Source: Liolophura sinensis
Taxonomy: Eukaryota > Mollusca > Polyplacophora > Chitonida > Chitonidae
Length of the DNA: 64,000 bases
Reading direction: 5' to 3'
Assembly (NCBI RefSeq): GCF_032854445.1
Contig: NC_088295.1
Coordinates: 96,157,805-96,221,804 of the forward strand
The notes under the pieces were generated by a model. That model saw nothing but the letters and a program-made list of their open reading frames with translations. It was not told the origin of the DNA and ran no database searches. Each line of letters opens with the position of its first letter. The first letter of the stretch is position 1. Of the stretch, positions 32,780 through 41,190 are shown piece after piece. The position numbers and the translations under genes were made by a program.

Positions 32780-33296
32780 GTTCCTCTGGATCATACGGCT
32801 CATTTCTAGGACAACAGTGGTGTTCAAATGAGCAGTGCTTAGTAGTGGTCAGCGCCATGGTTAACGGTGCTAAGTACTTACCATAGCAGTAGTATAGCCA
32901 GCAGCTAGCACTGCTAAGCGCCTGTTCAACAAATGGGTCGATGGCGAGCTGTGCCATGAGCTTTTGTCGATTATCGGGTGGGATTTGTAGGAGCCAGCTG
33001 GCCGCCCTTACATATGATCTTAAGAATATACCTCCGAGACCGTTAACCATCCGCGCACCGAGCTTAGCCTCGTACCGGGAGTGCAGCCTTTCAACGTCTT
33101 CGTCGCTCATGGCGTCGATCTCAGCGGCTGTTACGTCTTTTCCCAGATATCGCTCGACCTGCCCACCCACTGCAAGTGCCGCCAGCCTATCCCTGAGCTG
33201 CCGTGCATGTTGGCTGGGGTCGGGCTGTTGGCTGGGCTGTTGGCTTGGCTCCTCCTCTGCGCCGAGAATCTCGTCTATAAGCTCGTCGGTGTCCAT
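32715..33296 (-). CDS. 193-residue Polinton protein of unknown function
   Basis: One of the few uninterrupted genes, with an ATG start. An acidic, Gln/Pro-rich N-terminus ('EEEPSQQPSQQPDPSQ') is followed by helices ('HARQLRDRLAALAVG', 'AEIDAMSDEDVERLHSRYEA') and a hydrophobic stretch ('VNGLGGIFLRSYVRAASWLL', then 'ASCWLYYCYGKYLAPLTMAL') that may be membrane-associated. It ends with an acidic tail. It sits between the packaging ATPase and the Lys/Ala-rich gene, so a virion-assembly role is plausible but unproven. Confidence 0.6.
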   Translation of the reverse strand: MDTDELIDEILGAEEEPSQQPSQQPDPSQHARQLRDRLAALAVGGQVERYLGKDVTAAEIDAMSDEDVERLHSRYEAKLGARMVNGLGGIFLRSYVRAASWLLQIPPDNRQKLMAQLAIDPFVEQALSSASCWLYYCYGKYLAPLTMALTTTKHCSFEHHCCPRNEPYDPEEHEYNESGRPEGRGWGDSRFYE

Positions 33297-33321
33297 GCTT
33301 AATACGTAGGGGCGCCTACGT

Positions 33322-33919
33322 CTAATATATAATCTTAGATGTGGCGGGCGTATCAGTCATTAGCAGGAGCTTAGAATGCGGATTGTTCTTGAGCTTCTGT
33401 CGAACCTCTGCCTTTTCGCTCTCGGCCTCGATGATGTGGTTCTCCTCCAGGCATTCGTTGAACGAGTGCCGATCTTTGCAGTGGAATAAAGCCACCCACC
33501 TCGTCTGCTCGCGAAAGTCTTTGAGGACGGCGTTGTATTTCTGAGTGAGGACCCAGACGCTTTGCTTTGCATGACGGCCCGAGAAAGCCATGAATGACAG
33601 CATTTTTTGTTTCTTCTTCATCGCCTCCAACGCGCTACAATCATCGATGATGTATAGGGTGGGCTCCCCCTCGAACAATCTGTAGAAAGCTCTCAGGAAT
33701 TTGTTGAGCCGCTCGTCGGGATCAAAACAATAGACCTCAGGGTCAGACAGTATCCATCGCCGCCGGTACGCCTCGTTATGCTTAAGAGTGGGGCACAAGA
33801 TCACCGCGGAAAGGGCCCTCAAGCAGGTCCAGCACGAAGACTGTTTTGCCGCAGTTCGTCTGCCAACAGATAATCGCGCAGTGGGCGTCATCAATAAAGG
33901 GCGCTAACGAATCTACCAC
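33322..33919 (-). pseudogene. A32/FtsK-HerA-type DNA-packaging ATPase
   Basis: The N-terminal frame gives 'PFIDDAHCAIICWQTNCGKT', a P-loop in which the usual first Gly is Trp. A shift between 33787 and 33830 moves to the second frame, with 'FDPDERLNKFLRAFYRLFEG', the Walker B 'TLYIIDDCSAL' and 'MAFSGRHAKQSVWVLTQKYN', the sensor-type segment typical of virus packaging ATPases. The likely start is a GTG at 33919, overlapping the capsid gene end by about 29 bp. About 198 codons, near the size of Polinton ATPases. The enzyme would pump the genome into the capsid. Confidence 0.85.
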
Positions 33920-35168
33920 TCTGGATGTGCAGCTTTGCGTCCATGATCACATACAGATATACGTTCAGCACGCCGGGATCTTCTCTCTCTTTTGTCACCT
34001 GTATCGTAGTCCCCTCGCTGGCGTTCAGAACGCGCCTCCCACTGCCATGCAGCTCATCATCGTCGCTTGGCTGAAGTTCAAGCCAGAAGGCGTGCTTGTG
34101 CGTCAAGAACTCTTCCAGAGAGACGTCTGTCAGGCCTAAGTCTTTAACGACCCTGGCCACCTCAGGGCCCCGCTTTCGTGGGGGTGAGCTGGCGAAGAAC
34201 CTCTGGACCTCGCCCCATTGCTGGTACGCCCGCATGCCCTGGCTGTACAACTGGTTTGGGACCCCTTCTATTGTGACTTCTACTTTGGTGATTTTCGGGT
34301 TGTAGAAGGATTCCGACTTCCTCTCTCACGGGGTTCCTTTAGTCTCGAACAGCATGAGGATGCCCTTCATTGCTCTCGCGGGCGTGTTCAGGTTTATGTT
34401 CCAGAGAGTATCAGACTTGTCCTTCACAAACTTTCGGTGGCGGAGGACGCGATCATACAGAATGGAGACGCCCCAGGCAATCTGGCTGTGGATCTGTCTA
34501 GAGAGCTCCTCATCGGTGACCATATCGAACTCCGGGCTGATGTTGTCGATGGTGTAAGTCGTGTCATCGTCTGTTGTCTTGATGACCTGGCTGTAATCGT
34601 TGAACTTCAGTTCGTACTCCAGTCAGTCGGCACTCTGGTAGAATGGCATGTGGCTATCTAGAAGCTCAAAGTCTAGCGGGATGTGGAACCGGCTGCCAAA
34701 GTCGCGAACGATGGCTTTTTCTCCAGCATCGTCGTTACTTGCGTCCTCCGCTCCGACTCGAAGTTTAAGCATGTTTTCGCTGCCGATGCCTTGGTAGGCC
34801 GCATTCCTCCGTTCGTTTTTAGTCAGCCATAAGTCGCCGTAGCAATGAAACACATCAGAGTCGTCGATAGACATTACCTCATTCCCGCTGATTCTGATCG
34901 TGGTTTTCTTGATTACTGCGCGTCCGAGATTCCCGACCACTGTGGCGTTCGGGTCGGATGAATTGACTTTGATCAAGAAGGCCAAGCGCACGGTACCGGG
35001 CACAATGACGTCATTTGGGCCGAGGTTGGGGAAGCGGACCAAGAGTTGTTTATTCTTGTCGATCGTACTCGGGCTGCTGGGAACGACCAAGGACTGTCGT
35101 ACACCTTGTACCCCCCGAGGCTTACGGAGTGTTCTGAAAGGGTTTAGCCTGCGTCCGTATGCATCCAT
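33891..35168 (-). pseudogene. Major capsid protein (double jelly-roll type), two in-frame TGA codons
   Basis: A single continuous frame of about 425 codons from the ATG at 35168 contains beta-rich capsid segments: 'LLVRFPNLGPNDVIVPGTVRL', 'VKKTTIRISGNEVMSIDDSDVF'-like strands (here 'IKKTTIRISGNEV'), 'DLWLTKNERRNAAYQGIG', 'IPLDFELLDSHMPFYQS', 'NPKITKVEVTIEGVPNQLYS' and 'EFLTHKHAFWLELQPSDDD'. The closest known relatives are Polinton capsid proteins annotated as uncharacterised 'F54H12.2-like' proteins. Only two TGA codons interrupt it (34623 and 34326), with no frameshift. It is first in the minus-strand virion cluster and diverges from the gene at 35195. Confidence 0.85.
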
Positions 35169-35194
35169 TGTGTATATTGAAGGTATACCTTGCA

Positions 35195-36552
35195 ATGCTC
35201 AATACGAGGATTATGGCAGACATTGATAATCGGACGTTCGACAACGCCCAAGACGATACCAGAGAGGAGAACAACATCGACGACGAACAACCCCTCTCCT
35301 TGCAGGTGATGATGTTCCCGAGCAACAAAGCAGGGGTGCGGCCGCCAGAAACCTTCAACAAGTGGTGACGCAGGCCGCCGTGAATGATTATTACGATGCC
35401 TTGGCGAAGGCGGATCCCAGCCATACCCCCATCTTTTGCGATTACGCGAAGTTTGAGGTTGTCAAAGGGCGTCTGCGACTCGTGGCCCACCCCGATCTGG
35501 ACATCATCTACAAACGAACAGGTAGACCGCTAGCCCTCTCAACAGTCGCCAATAAAGGAGGGATTAATGTTGTTAGGGGGGAGGGCTGGGCTTTGTAGAC
35601 TGGACAAGAAGCAAACAGCCATCGTTGCATCCGGCAGCAGTCGCAGCCCTGGAGACAGCGAGTTCAAAACTCGGTGCCGCGGCCGCCGAGGCAGATACCA
35701 TGGAGCTGAAGGATTTAAACCAAGCAGCGAAAAAGGCCGCTGATGCAGTCCACACACTGGAAACAATCTTGATGGATTGTGAGGTCGGACGGGTTCTTGA
35801 AACGATGAACGACCCTCCTCTTCCCATACAAGAGATGAACGACCCTCCTCTTCCCATACGAGAACTTCTGGGGCTTAACAAGGCACTGCAGACCTCGGAA
35901 GGCGAACTCCCGAATAACCTCGCCAAGCTGTCGTCTCGATAAGTACATCGCAAAAGAAAAACACAAGTTGGGGGAGGCCCCTGATGAATTCTCCAGGAGC
36001 CGGATCGAAGACCGGATAAGGAATTTCGAGGACGAGAGGGTGGCCCGGCTCGAAGCAGCCTCTTTAACGGCCGAAGCCCTGCGCACGGAAATACACCGCA
36101 TCAAGCAGACGATCGATCGCATCCTACACAAGGATACCACTCTGGCCGAGCGCGTCCGCACCCTCTTCCGGGAGCAGGGAATAACCGTGGTCTCCATTCT
36201 AACGGCAATTGGGATGGCGATCTCGACACTGGGGCTAGCAATAAAGTTGGCGCTGACTGGCGGGTCCGGCGGGGGCATCCAGCCAACACCACCTCCATCC
36301 GACGGGCGTGGTCTTAAAGAATGGGTGAAAAAGTATCTCCAGTCCCTGTCGCGCGCCCTTGGCAAGCTGGCTGGGAAGGCTACCTCTGCGATTCCGGGTA
36401 TTATTGGTAGTATCGTGTCCTGGCTACTGAGCCTTCTCGGGAAAGCGGCTGGATGGCTGGCCGATAATGTCTGGGCTCTAGTCATCGCAGTAGGTGGCCT
36501 AATGCTCGTGGCTGTTCGCAAGTATTTAACGCATTGTCCACAGCAGCAGTAA
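35195..36552 (+). pseudogene. Polinton structural-type protein with coiled coil and two membrane regions
   Basis: Starting at 35195 (or an in-frame ATG at 35213), about 450 codons spread over four frames. The order is: an acidic N-terminus ('IDNRTFDNAQDDTREENN'); 'AAVNDYYDALAKADPSHTPIF' and 'KYGLL'-free beta segments ('FEVVKGRLRLVAHPDLDII'); an Ala-rich helix; a duplicated 'NDPPLPI' 27-bp repeat; a long coiled coil (35990-36160); a membrane helix ('SILTAIGMAISTLGLAIKLAL'); a linker; and a second hydrophobic region ('GIIGSIVSWLLSLLGKAAGWLADNVWALVIAVGGLMLV'). Shifts are near 35350, 35580 (a G run) and 35935. It may be a membrane-active virion protein. Function is not established. It overlaps the convergent gene at 36526 by 27 bp. 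Confidence 0.6.
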
Positions 36553-37188
36553 GCCGACACCAACCCCAGCGACGACGATGGCTGTCTTCTCCGCATCGTG
36601 ATTCTTTTCCTTTGGAAATACGGGTTCGGCGATAGGAACGCGCGCGGAGGGTGGTGGGACGCTTTCTTGTGGCTCAACGATCCCGTGGGAAGGTGCACGC
36701 TTGTGCAAAGTGGGCGGCACTTTAGCGTTCACACCCTCATTGGCGCCTAGCTTCTGGTCCTCTGTGGCCACGACGATTTTGTTGTTGTAGTTCGTCACAT
36801 GACCGATCTGCAGAAGCATGTCGCTGGGGGCCATATATAGGCCTATGCCATACACAAAGTCTACAGCGCTCCCGGCATACTGTAGCACATCCTGGTAGCG
36901 TTTGATAGCAGACGGAAGGTCGATCGGAGAGGAAATAGCGTCTTCAACGTTCGCGGCAAACTGTTTTTGCGCGTCGAAGGCTGTGCCCGTGCCTAGAATA
37001 CGCGCCCTTGTTTGCGCTTGGGCGCCTAGAATAGCCCACACGTATGTCCGGATGGAATCGTTTAGGCGCTCTACGCCCGGCTGCGTGAATCCTTGGGATT
37101 TGTCGGCAATGAACGACGCCCAAGCCTCCTCGGCGTCCTGCTCGATGTAGTCGACGTGGAGCGCTGTAGGCTTTCTAGAGAACGACAT
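36526..37188 (-). CDS. Polinton ORF with C-terminal membrane anchor
   Basis: An intact frame of about 220 codons begins at the ATG at 37188 ('MSFSRKPTALHVDYIEQDAE'). It has helical segments ('RLNDSIRTYVWAILGAQAQTRARIL', 'FAANVEDAI'), a hydrophobic 'SAVDFVYGIGLYMAPSDMLL', a Pro-rich linker and a C-terminal anchor ('KTAIVVAGVGVGLLLLWTMR'). It overlaps the upstream ORF by 14 bp in a different frame. It may be a separate gene, or both may be halves of one gene split by a shift near 37180. Confidence 0.5.
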   Translation of the reverse strand: MSFSRKPTALHVDYIEQDAEEAWASFIADKSQGFTQPGVERLNDSIRTYVWAILGAQAQTRARILGTGTAFDAQKQFAANVEDAISSPIDLPSAIKRYQDVLQYAGSAVDFVYGIGLYMAPSDMLLQIGHVTNYNNKIVVATEDQKLGANEGVNAKVPPTLHKRAPSHGIVEPQESVPPPSARVPIAEPVFPKEKNHDAEKTAIVVAGVGVGLLLLWTMR

Positions 37189-37798
37189 CCTGCTCGGATC
37201 GAAGATCGCCAATGGGGCTGTAGCCCGTTCTCGTGATATCGTAATATTCCACTCCGAGGACGTGATTCACCCCCCTGCGCCTCCAGTCTGTGTGCTTATC
37301 TACGCGGAACTCCCTACAAATCCTCTCATAAGCCCTCTCGTCGTGGGGGTTTTTGAATGCTGCCCACGCTCTGTCTTGCGGCAGGGGGGCCTGGATCTCT
37401 TCCAAGATCCGCCTAACTTGGTAATACACATGGAACGTGTACAGGGCCCTTATTTGTTTGTCGGGGGCGAGAAGATGGTCTTTTGCAGAGACGCCACAGC
37501 CCGTGGTTGCGCACCAGACCGCGAAGTTCACTTGGTTCTGCCAGAATTGCATGGCATTGGTGTTCCAGGCCCAAACAATGTCATTGCTGGTTATCTGTGG
37601 CAGCCGGTACTTGGCCAACACATCTGTGAACTGGACTGGAAAGGCCTTCTTTTCATCGATGTAGATGTCAAATTGCGTGAGCTGCTCTGCGTGGGTTTGG
37701 ATACTATGAAATGCCCCGGCCTTGTAAGTGGCCTCTCTATTAAACCTGTAAGCCTCGCTGTTCATCGTGGCTAAAATGTTCATCACTTTGTCTGACAT
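37175..37798 (-). CDS. Polinton ORF, possible minor virion protein
   Basis: An intact frame of about 207 codons starting at the ATG at 37798 ('MSDKVMNILATMNSEAYRFN'). It is rich in aromatic residues, with 'FDIYIDEKKAFPVQFTDVLAKY', 'DIVWAWNTNAMQFWQNQVNFAVW' and 'RRILEEIQAPLPQDRAWAAF'. Its start codons lie back to back with those of the plus-strand gene at 37776. No family is certain. Location and length fit a minor virion component. Confidence 0.45.
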   Translation of the reverse strand: MSDKVMNILATMNSEAYRFNREATYKAGAFHSIQTHAEQLTQFDIYIDEKKAFPVQFTDVLAKYRLPQITSNDIVWAWNTNAMQFWQNQVNFAVWCATTGCGVSAKDHLLAPDKQIRALYTFHVYYQVRRILEEIQAPLPQDRAWAAFKNPHDERAYERICREFRVDKHTDWRRRGVNHVLGVEYYDITRTGYSPIGDLRSEQDVVL

Positions 37799-38392
37799 TC
37801 TAAATGGGGCACAGCACACGCTGTCTCATGCCCTTAACAACCTCGACGGCCGCCTTAAAACCGCCCTTCGCGAGATAACATTCTACCCGGTCTGGGTGAA
37901 TATCCACACCGGAGTGGGCTTCTTGCTTGATGACAAATATGTTGAAGTGCCGAAGGGCTACTACAATGTCTGTACGCTGGACAAGTACATATTCCGCCCG
38001 CATGGGGTTTCTCTGAAAATGAATGAAGCAACGGGCCGCCTAGTCCTTACCCTCCCTAGAAATACCATTATAAAGCTCGCGTTGCTTGCACCCAATCTTA
38101 GGGTTCCGGGTGACAATCTACCTAACATAAAGAAGTCTTCGTGCATTTGGATGAACTGAACACCTCAGAAAACGTGAGAATAACCTCAGATTTCGGTGGC
38201 GGTTCAACACTACATCAGGCCGTCGCCGTGACTGGGGAAGGGATAAACTGCGGGAAGACAGCTTCATTTCCCAACCCACAGTACAATCCCTTGCGCGCCG
38301 ACAATATAACGCACTTGACCGTGGCACTTTTAGATAAAAACGGCAAGTATATTAATGTAAGGTACCTCAGTACTACCATAGAAATACAATGA
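37776..38392 (+). pseudogene. Polinton beta-rich protein, candidate minor (penton-like) capsid protein
   Basis: Frame one gives 'LREITFYPVWVNIHTGVGFLL', 'YVEVPKGYYNVCTLDKYIF' and 'NTIIKLALLAPNLRV'. A shift near 38140 leads to 'HLDELNTSENVRITSDFG' and a closing 'ITHLTVALLDKNGKYINVRYL', alternating beta strands compatible with a single jelly roll. About 205 codons in total. Minor-capsid identity is inferred from strand pattern and neighbourhood. The start is uncertain because the first ATG at 37776 lies inside the divergent gene. Confidence 0.45.
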
Positions 38393-39200
38393 GTATGGAG
38401 GACGCAGCCGGTCCCAGGTCTGTGTGCCTGTCTTTAAGCGACTTGGCAGATGTGTCGGGGTTCGAACTTCAAGGCCAGGAAGGTAAAATCTACGCCTTCG
38501 AGTTTCAAAGTGGCAAGTACATCCGCAAAAATATTGCAGTGGGGCAAGCAGAACCTGCCACGTTTGCTTCCCTTCAAGATGTCTCATCCTCTGTAGAGCA
38601 AGATCGCAGGTCGCCGTCTGAGGTGATTGAAGAACAAAAACTCGCTTTATTCTTACCAGAGCTCGCGACCCCGATTGGTGTGTAGATGTGAAGGTGTCCC
38701 CGATGACGGTCCAGGCCGACCGGGCCCTGGTGAAAAAAGTTTTCAACTCCGGAGCCTCTTTCGTGTCGTGGGTACCAACCAGCGACTGTCATATAGCTTT
38801 GGGTGGAAGAGGTTACTTTACACTATCTGCGGCGCCGGGTGTAGAGGCCGTGCGTCTGAGCGCGCACTCCATATCTACGGCCATGCTACGAATAAACCCT
38901 GGATCTATACTTATCTTCAACATCATACTTGGCGTGGCCTCTCAGCGCCGTTCCTCCTTGATTACCGGGGTGAGACTAAAATGACCTGCAGAGCACGATG
39001 GAAAGGAGCTCAGACTTATGATCAAATTACAGGCCCAGGGCGATCCAGTCATCCCGAGCTCTCTCGAGGATATACGGGTCTTTGCAGGGGTCGATGTCGG
39101 TCTCAATGGCATCAATTTAGAGTCCGGTATAAGACTTTGCAGCTTTCGTGTTAGTATTCCCGATGACGATTTAGAGTTTACCGACGTTGTTGATTCGTAG
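38389..39200 (+). pseudogene. Beta-rich Polinton protein, translationally coupled start
   Basis: The ATG overlaps the previous stop in an ATGA arrangement. Frame one covers 'LSLSDLADVSGFELQGQEGK' and 'KIYAFEFQSGKYIRKNI'. A shift near 38680 continues with 'KVFNSGASFVSWVPTSDCH' and 'LSAHSISTAMLRINPGSILIF'. After an in-frame TGA at 38982 it closes with 'IRVFAGVDVGLNGINLESG'. About 270 codons. No family was recognised. The beta-strand content suggests a virion surface or minor capsid protein. Confidence 0.45.
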
Positions 39201-39210
39201 GACGGACAAT

Positions 39211-39850
39211 ATGGGACGACTGTACCCAGCGATCACGGATGAAGAGCCGACGATTACGGATGACTACCCCTTGGCCCCGACCGCGCCGACGATTATGGTT
39301 GAAAACCCCCCGGAGGGCGTGGCGCACGCCCATAGCCTGCAGTATATCAGCGAAATACAGAGGAAGCTTGAATCTGAGCGAGATCTCCGCCGGGCCTTGT
39401 ACAAAAAGTACCGGCGGGGTGTCTTAGCCGCCGAGGCCCTTGATTCGGCCATGCTCACGGCCGGTTTGGGACTAGGGGTTGCAGGTGTGGGACTACTCAC
39501 AACAATAATTGCAGCCCCTGCTGTCTTGGCCATGGAAGCTGTGGCCCTAGCTTGCGGTGTCTTAAATGCCGCCGGAAAATTCGTTAGCCGCCGACTTCAC
39601 GCAAAGGCCAAGAAACATAACGATATACGGCTGTTGGCTGAGGTCAAACTTAACAGCATCCGTGTTCAGGTATCTACGGCATTATCTGATGGTGTTATTT
39701 CGGAACTACTCTTATCTGAAGCAGGAGATACGTGCTAAGTCTCGTAAGGCATTCAACGCCGTAGAGATCGATGAAAGCACGAAAAAACAGCTTATAGATC
39801 GCGGCCGAAAACTAGCTCGGCAAGAGCTGAAAAACGCTCTTTCCGAGTGA
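39211..39850 (+). pseudogene. Polinton protein with Pro-rich N-terminus and hydrophobic centre
   Basis: Begins at the ATG at 39211 ('MGRLYPAITDEEPTITDDYP'), 10 bp after the previous stop. A Pro/Thr-rich tail leads to a helical segment ('ISEIQRKLESERDLRRALYKKY'), then a hydrophobic Gly/Ala-rich region ('MLTAGLGLGVAGVGLLTTIIAA', 'AVLAMEAVALACGVLNAAG'), then a basic segment. A shift near 39700 moves the C-terminal helix ('IDESTKKQLIDRGRKLARQEL') to the next frame, ending at 39850. Position as the last gene of a three-gene plus-strand run suggests a virion protein. The function is unknown. Confidence 0.55.
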
Positions 39851-39872
39851 TGTTCTGGGGAGGGCCCCGAGG

Positions 39873-40058
39873 TTAGGGTTGTTGCCTCATTAGCTCGGGC
39901 AGCAGCCGGTTTTCATAGTACTGCCGGATGGGCTCGGGGTGCTCCACCGAAGCGCACACGTCGTTGGTGAAGAGCTTCAGCACGAGCAGCCGGCCCGTGT
40001 GGACTTGGCCGTCTTCAAACATGCTGTGGGTGACTTCTTTGTAGCCTCGCAAGTCCGA
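39873..40058 (-). pseudogene. Short unassigned coding remnant near the right terminal repeat
   Basis: The minus strand encodes about 61 codons with clear coding character: 'MFEDGQVHTGRLLVLKLFTN' followed by 'DVCASVEHPEPIRQYYENRL'. The possible start is the ATG at 40022. An in-frame TAG lies just upstream at about 40061, so the N-terminus may be lost. It converges on the gene ending at 39850 with 22 bp between stops. It mirrors the small zinc-ribbon ORF at the left end. Confidence 0.45.
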
Positions 40059-40195
40059 CTAACTTCGCCCAAATAGGCCGGCTGGTCGTTTCCAGCGCCT
40101 GCGCGGGAGATCCCACGATTATACATTGTATGCGCTGTATACCTAATAAGAAATTTCGATAGCCATCAGACCCTCCGCTGGGGGGGGGGGGGGGG

Positions 40196-40438
40196 GCTGG
40201 GGGGGGGGGCTCTATTTGTTCTGGGGAGGGCCCAAGGGGGACGTGCGCCAGAACCTGTATACTAGAACTTCTGGACCTCGACGGGAATGGGGGCTGGGAG
40301 CCTCTATTTGCCAAGGGGAGGGTGCGCCAGAACCCTCCTTCCCTATACTACTATGTTTATATCTTTTCACGAGAAGGGGCTGGGAGCCTCCATTTACCAA
40401 ATGGAGGGTGTGCCAGAACTCCTATTCCCTATACTACT
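40196..40438 (-). repeat. Right terminal inverted repeat of the Polinton
   Basis: Reverse complement of the left terminal repeat, including both 'ggctgggagcctc' subrepeats. Its inner edge is marked by two G runs (40182-40196 and 40200-40210), where the two repeats stop matching. Confidence 0.92.
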
Positions 40439-40590
40439 CCATATTTAAAAATGATTAACCTTATGATGCAGGTAATCATCGATCAATTAGTTCATCACCT
40501 ACGCTGTTGAAAATCTTGGAAAGTCATATACACGACCATCTTATGAATTGCCTAGAAATGAACAGGACTAATTAGCTGTGCCCCAATCAG
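40439..40590. other. No identifiable feature
   Basis: Short AT-rich flank between the Polinton right end and the 86-bp array. Confidence 0.4.
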
Positions 40591-41190
40591 TCCGTATTTA
40601 GAAGATTCTATTCGTGTCACACCGCCTTAGCACAACTGACTGGTTCTTGGTCAAAGTCAATTGATTGTGCTGACATTCCATATTTAGAAGATTCCATTCG
40701 TGTCACACCGCCTTAGCACAACTGACTGGTTCTTGGTCAAAGTCAAATGACTGTGCTGACATTCCATATTTAGAAGATTCCATTCGTGTCACACCGCCTT
40801 AGCAAAACTAACTGGTTCTTGGTCAAAATCAATTGATTGTGCTGACATTCCATATTTAGAAGATTCCATTCGTGTCACACCGCCTTAGCACGACTGACTG
40901 GTTCTTGGTCAAAGTCAATTGATTGAGCTGACATTTCATATTTAGAAGATTCTATTCGTGTCACACCGCCTTAGCAAAACTAACTGGTTCTTGGTCAAAG
41001 TCAATTGATTGTGCTGACATTCCGCATTTAGAAGATTCTATTCGTGTCACACCGCCTTAGCAAAACTAACTGGTTCTTGGTCAAAGTCAATTGATTGTGC
41101 TGACATTCCGCATTTAGAAGATTCTATTCGTGTCACACCGCCTTAGCACAACTGACTGGTTCTTGGTCAGAGTCAATAATGTGCTGACAT
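40591..41190. repeat. 86-bp tandem array, seven units
   Basis: The word 'atttagaagatt' starts at 40596, 40682, 40768, 40854, 40940, 41026 and 41112, an exact 86-bp period with no indels. Units differ by a few substitutions. The regular spacing suggests recent expansion. Confidence 0.97.

Larger units (their letters stand above)
26123..40438. mobile_element. Polinton/Maverick-type element, 14.3 kb, decayed
   Basis: Two inverted repeats of about 240 bp starting 'AGTAGTATAGGGAATA' enclose a set that includes protein-primed polymerase B, retroviral-type integrase, packaging ATPase and double-jelly-roll-type major capsid protein, the defining Polinton combination. The terminal 5'-AG agrees with the family. 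The flanks have no exact 6-bp duplication: CCAT lies 2 bp outside the left end and 1 bp outside the right end, so the target duplication is decayed or the ends are misjudged by a base or two. Coding DNA is clearly GC-richer than its surroundings. Nearly all genes are broken. Confidence 0.93.

Noticed and set aside
35715-36698. 327-codon minus-strand frame
   Set aside because: It lies antisense to the plus-strand structural gene, has Arg/Ser/Pro-rich composition and no domain; an antisense shadow of GC-rich coding DNA.
26117-40444. 6-bp target site duplication of the Polinton
   Set aside because: The bases next to the ends (cccatc and ccatat) are not identical; I report only the shared CCAT near each end and do not claim a duplication.
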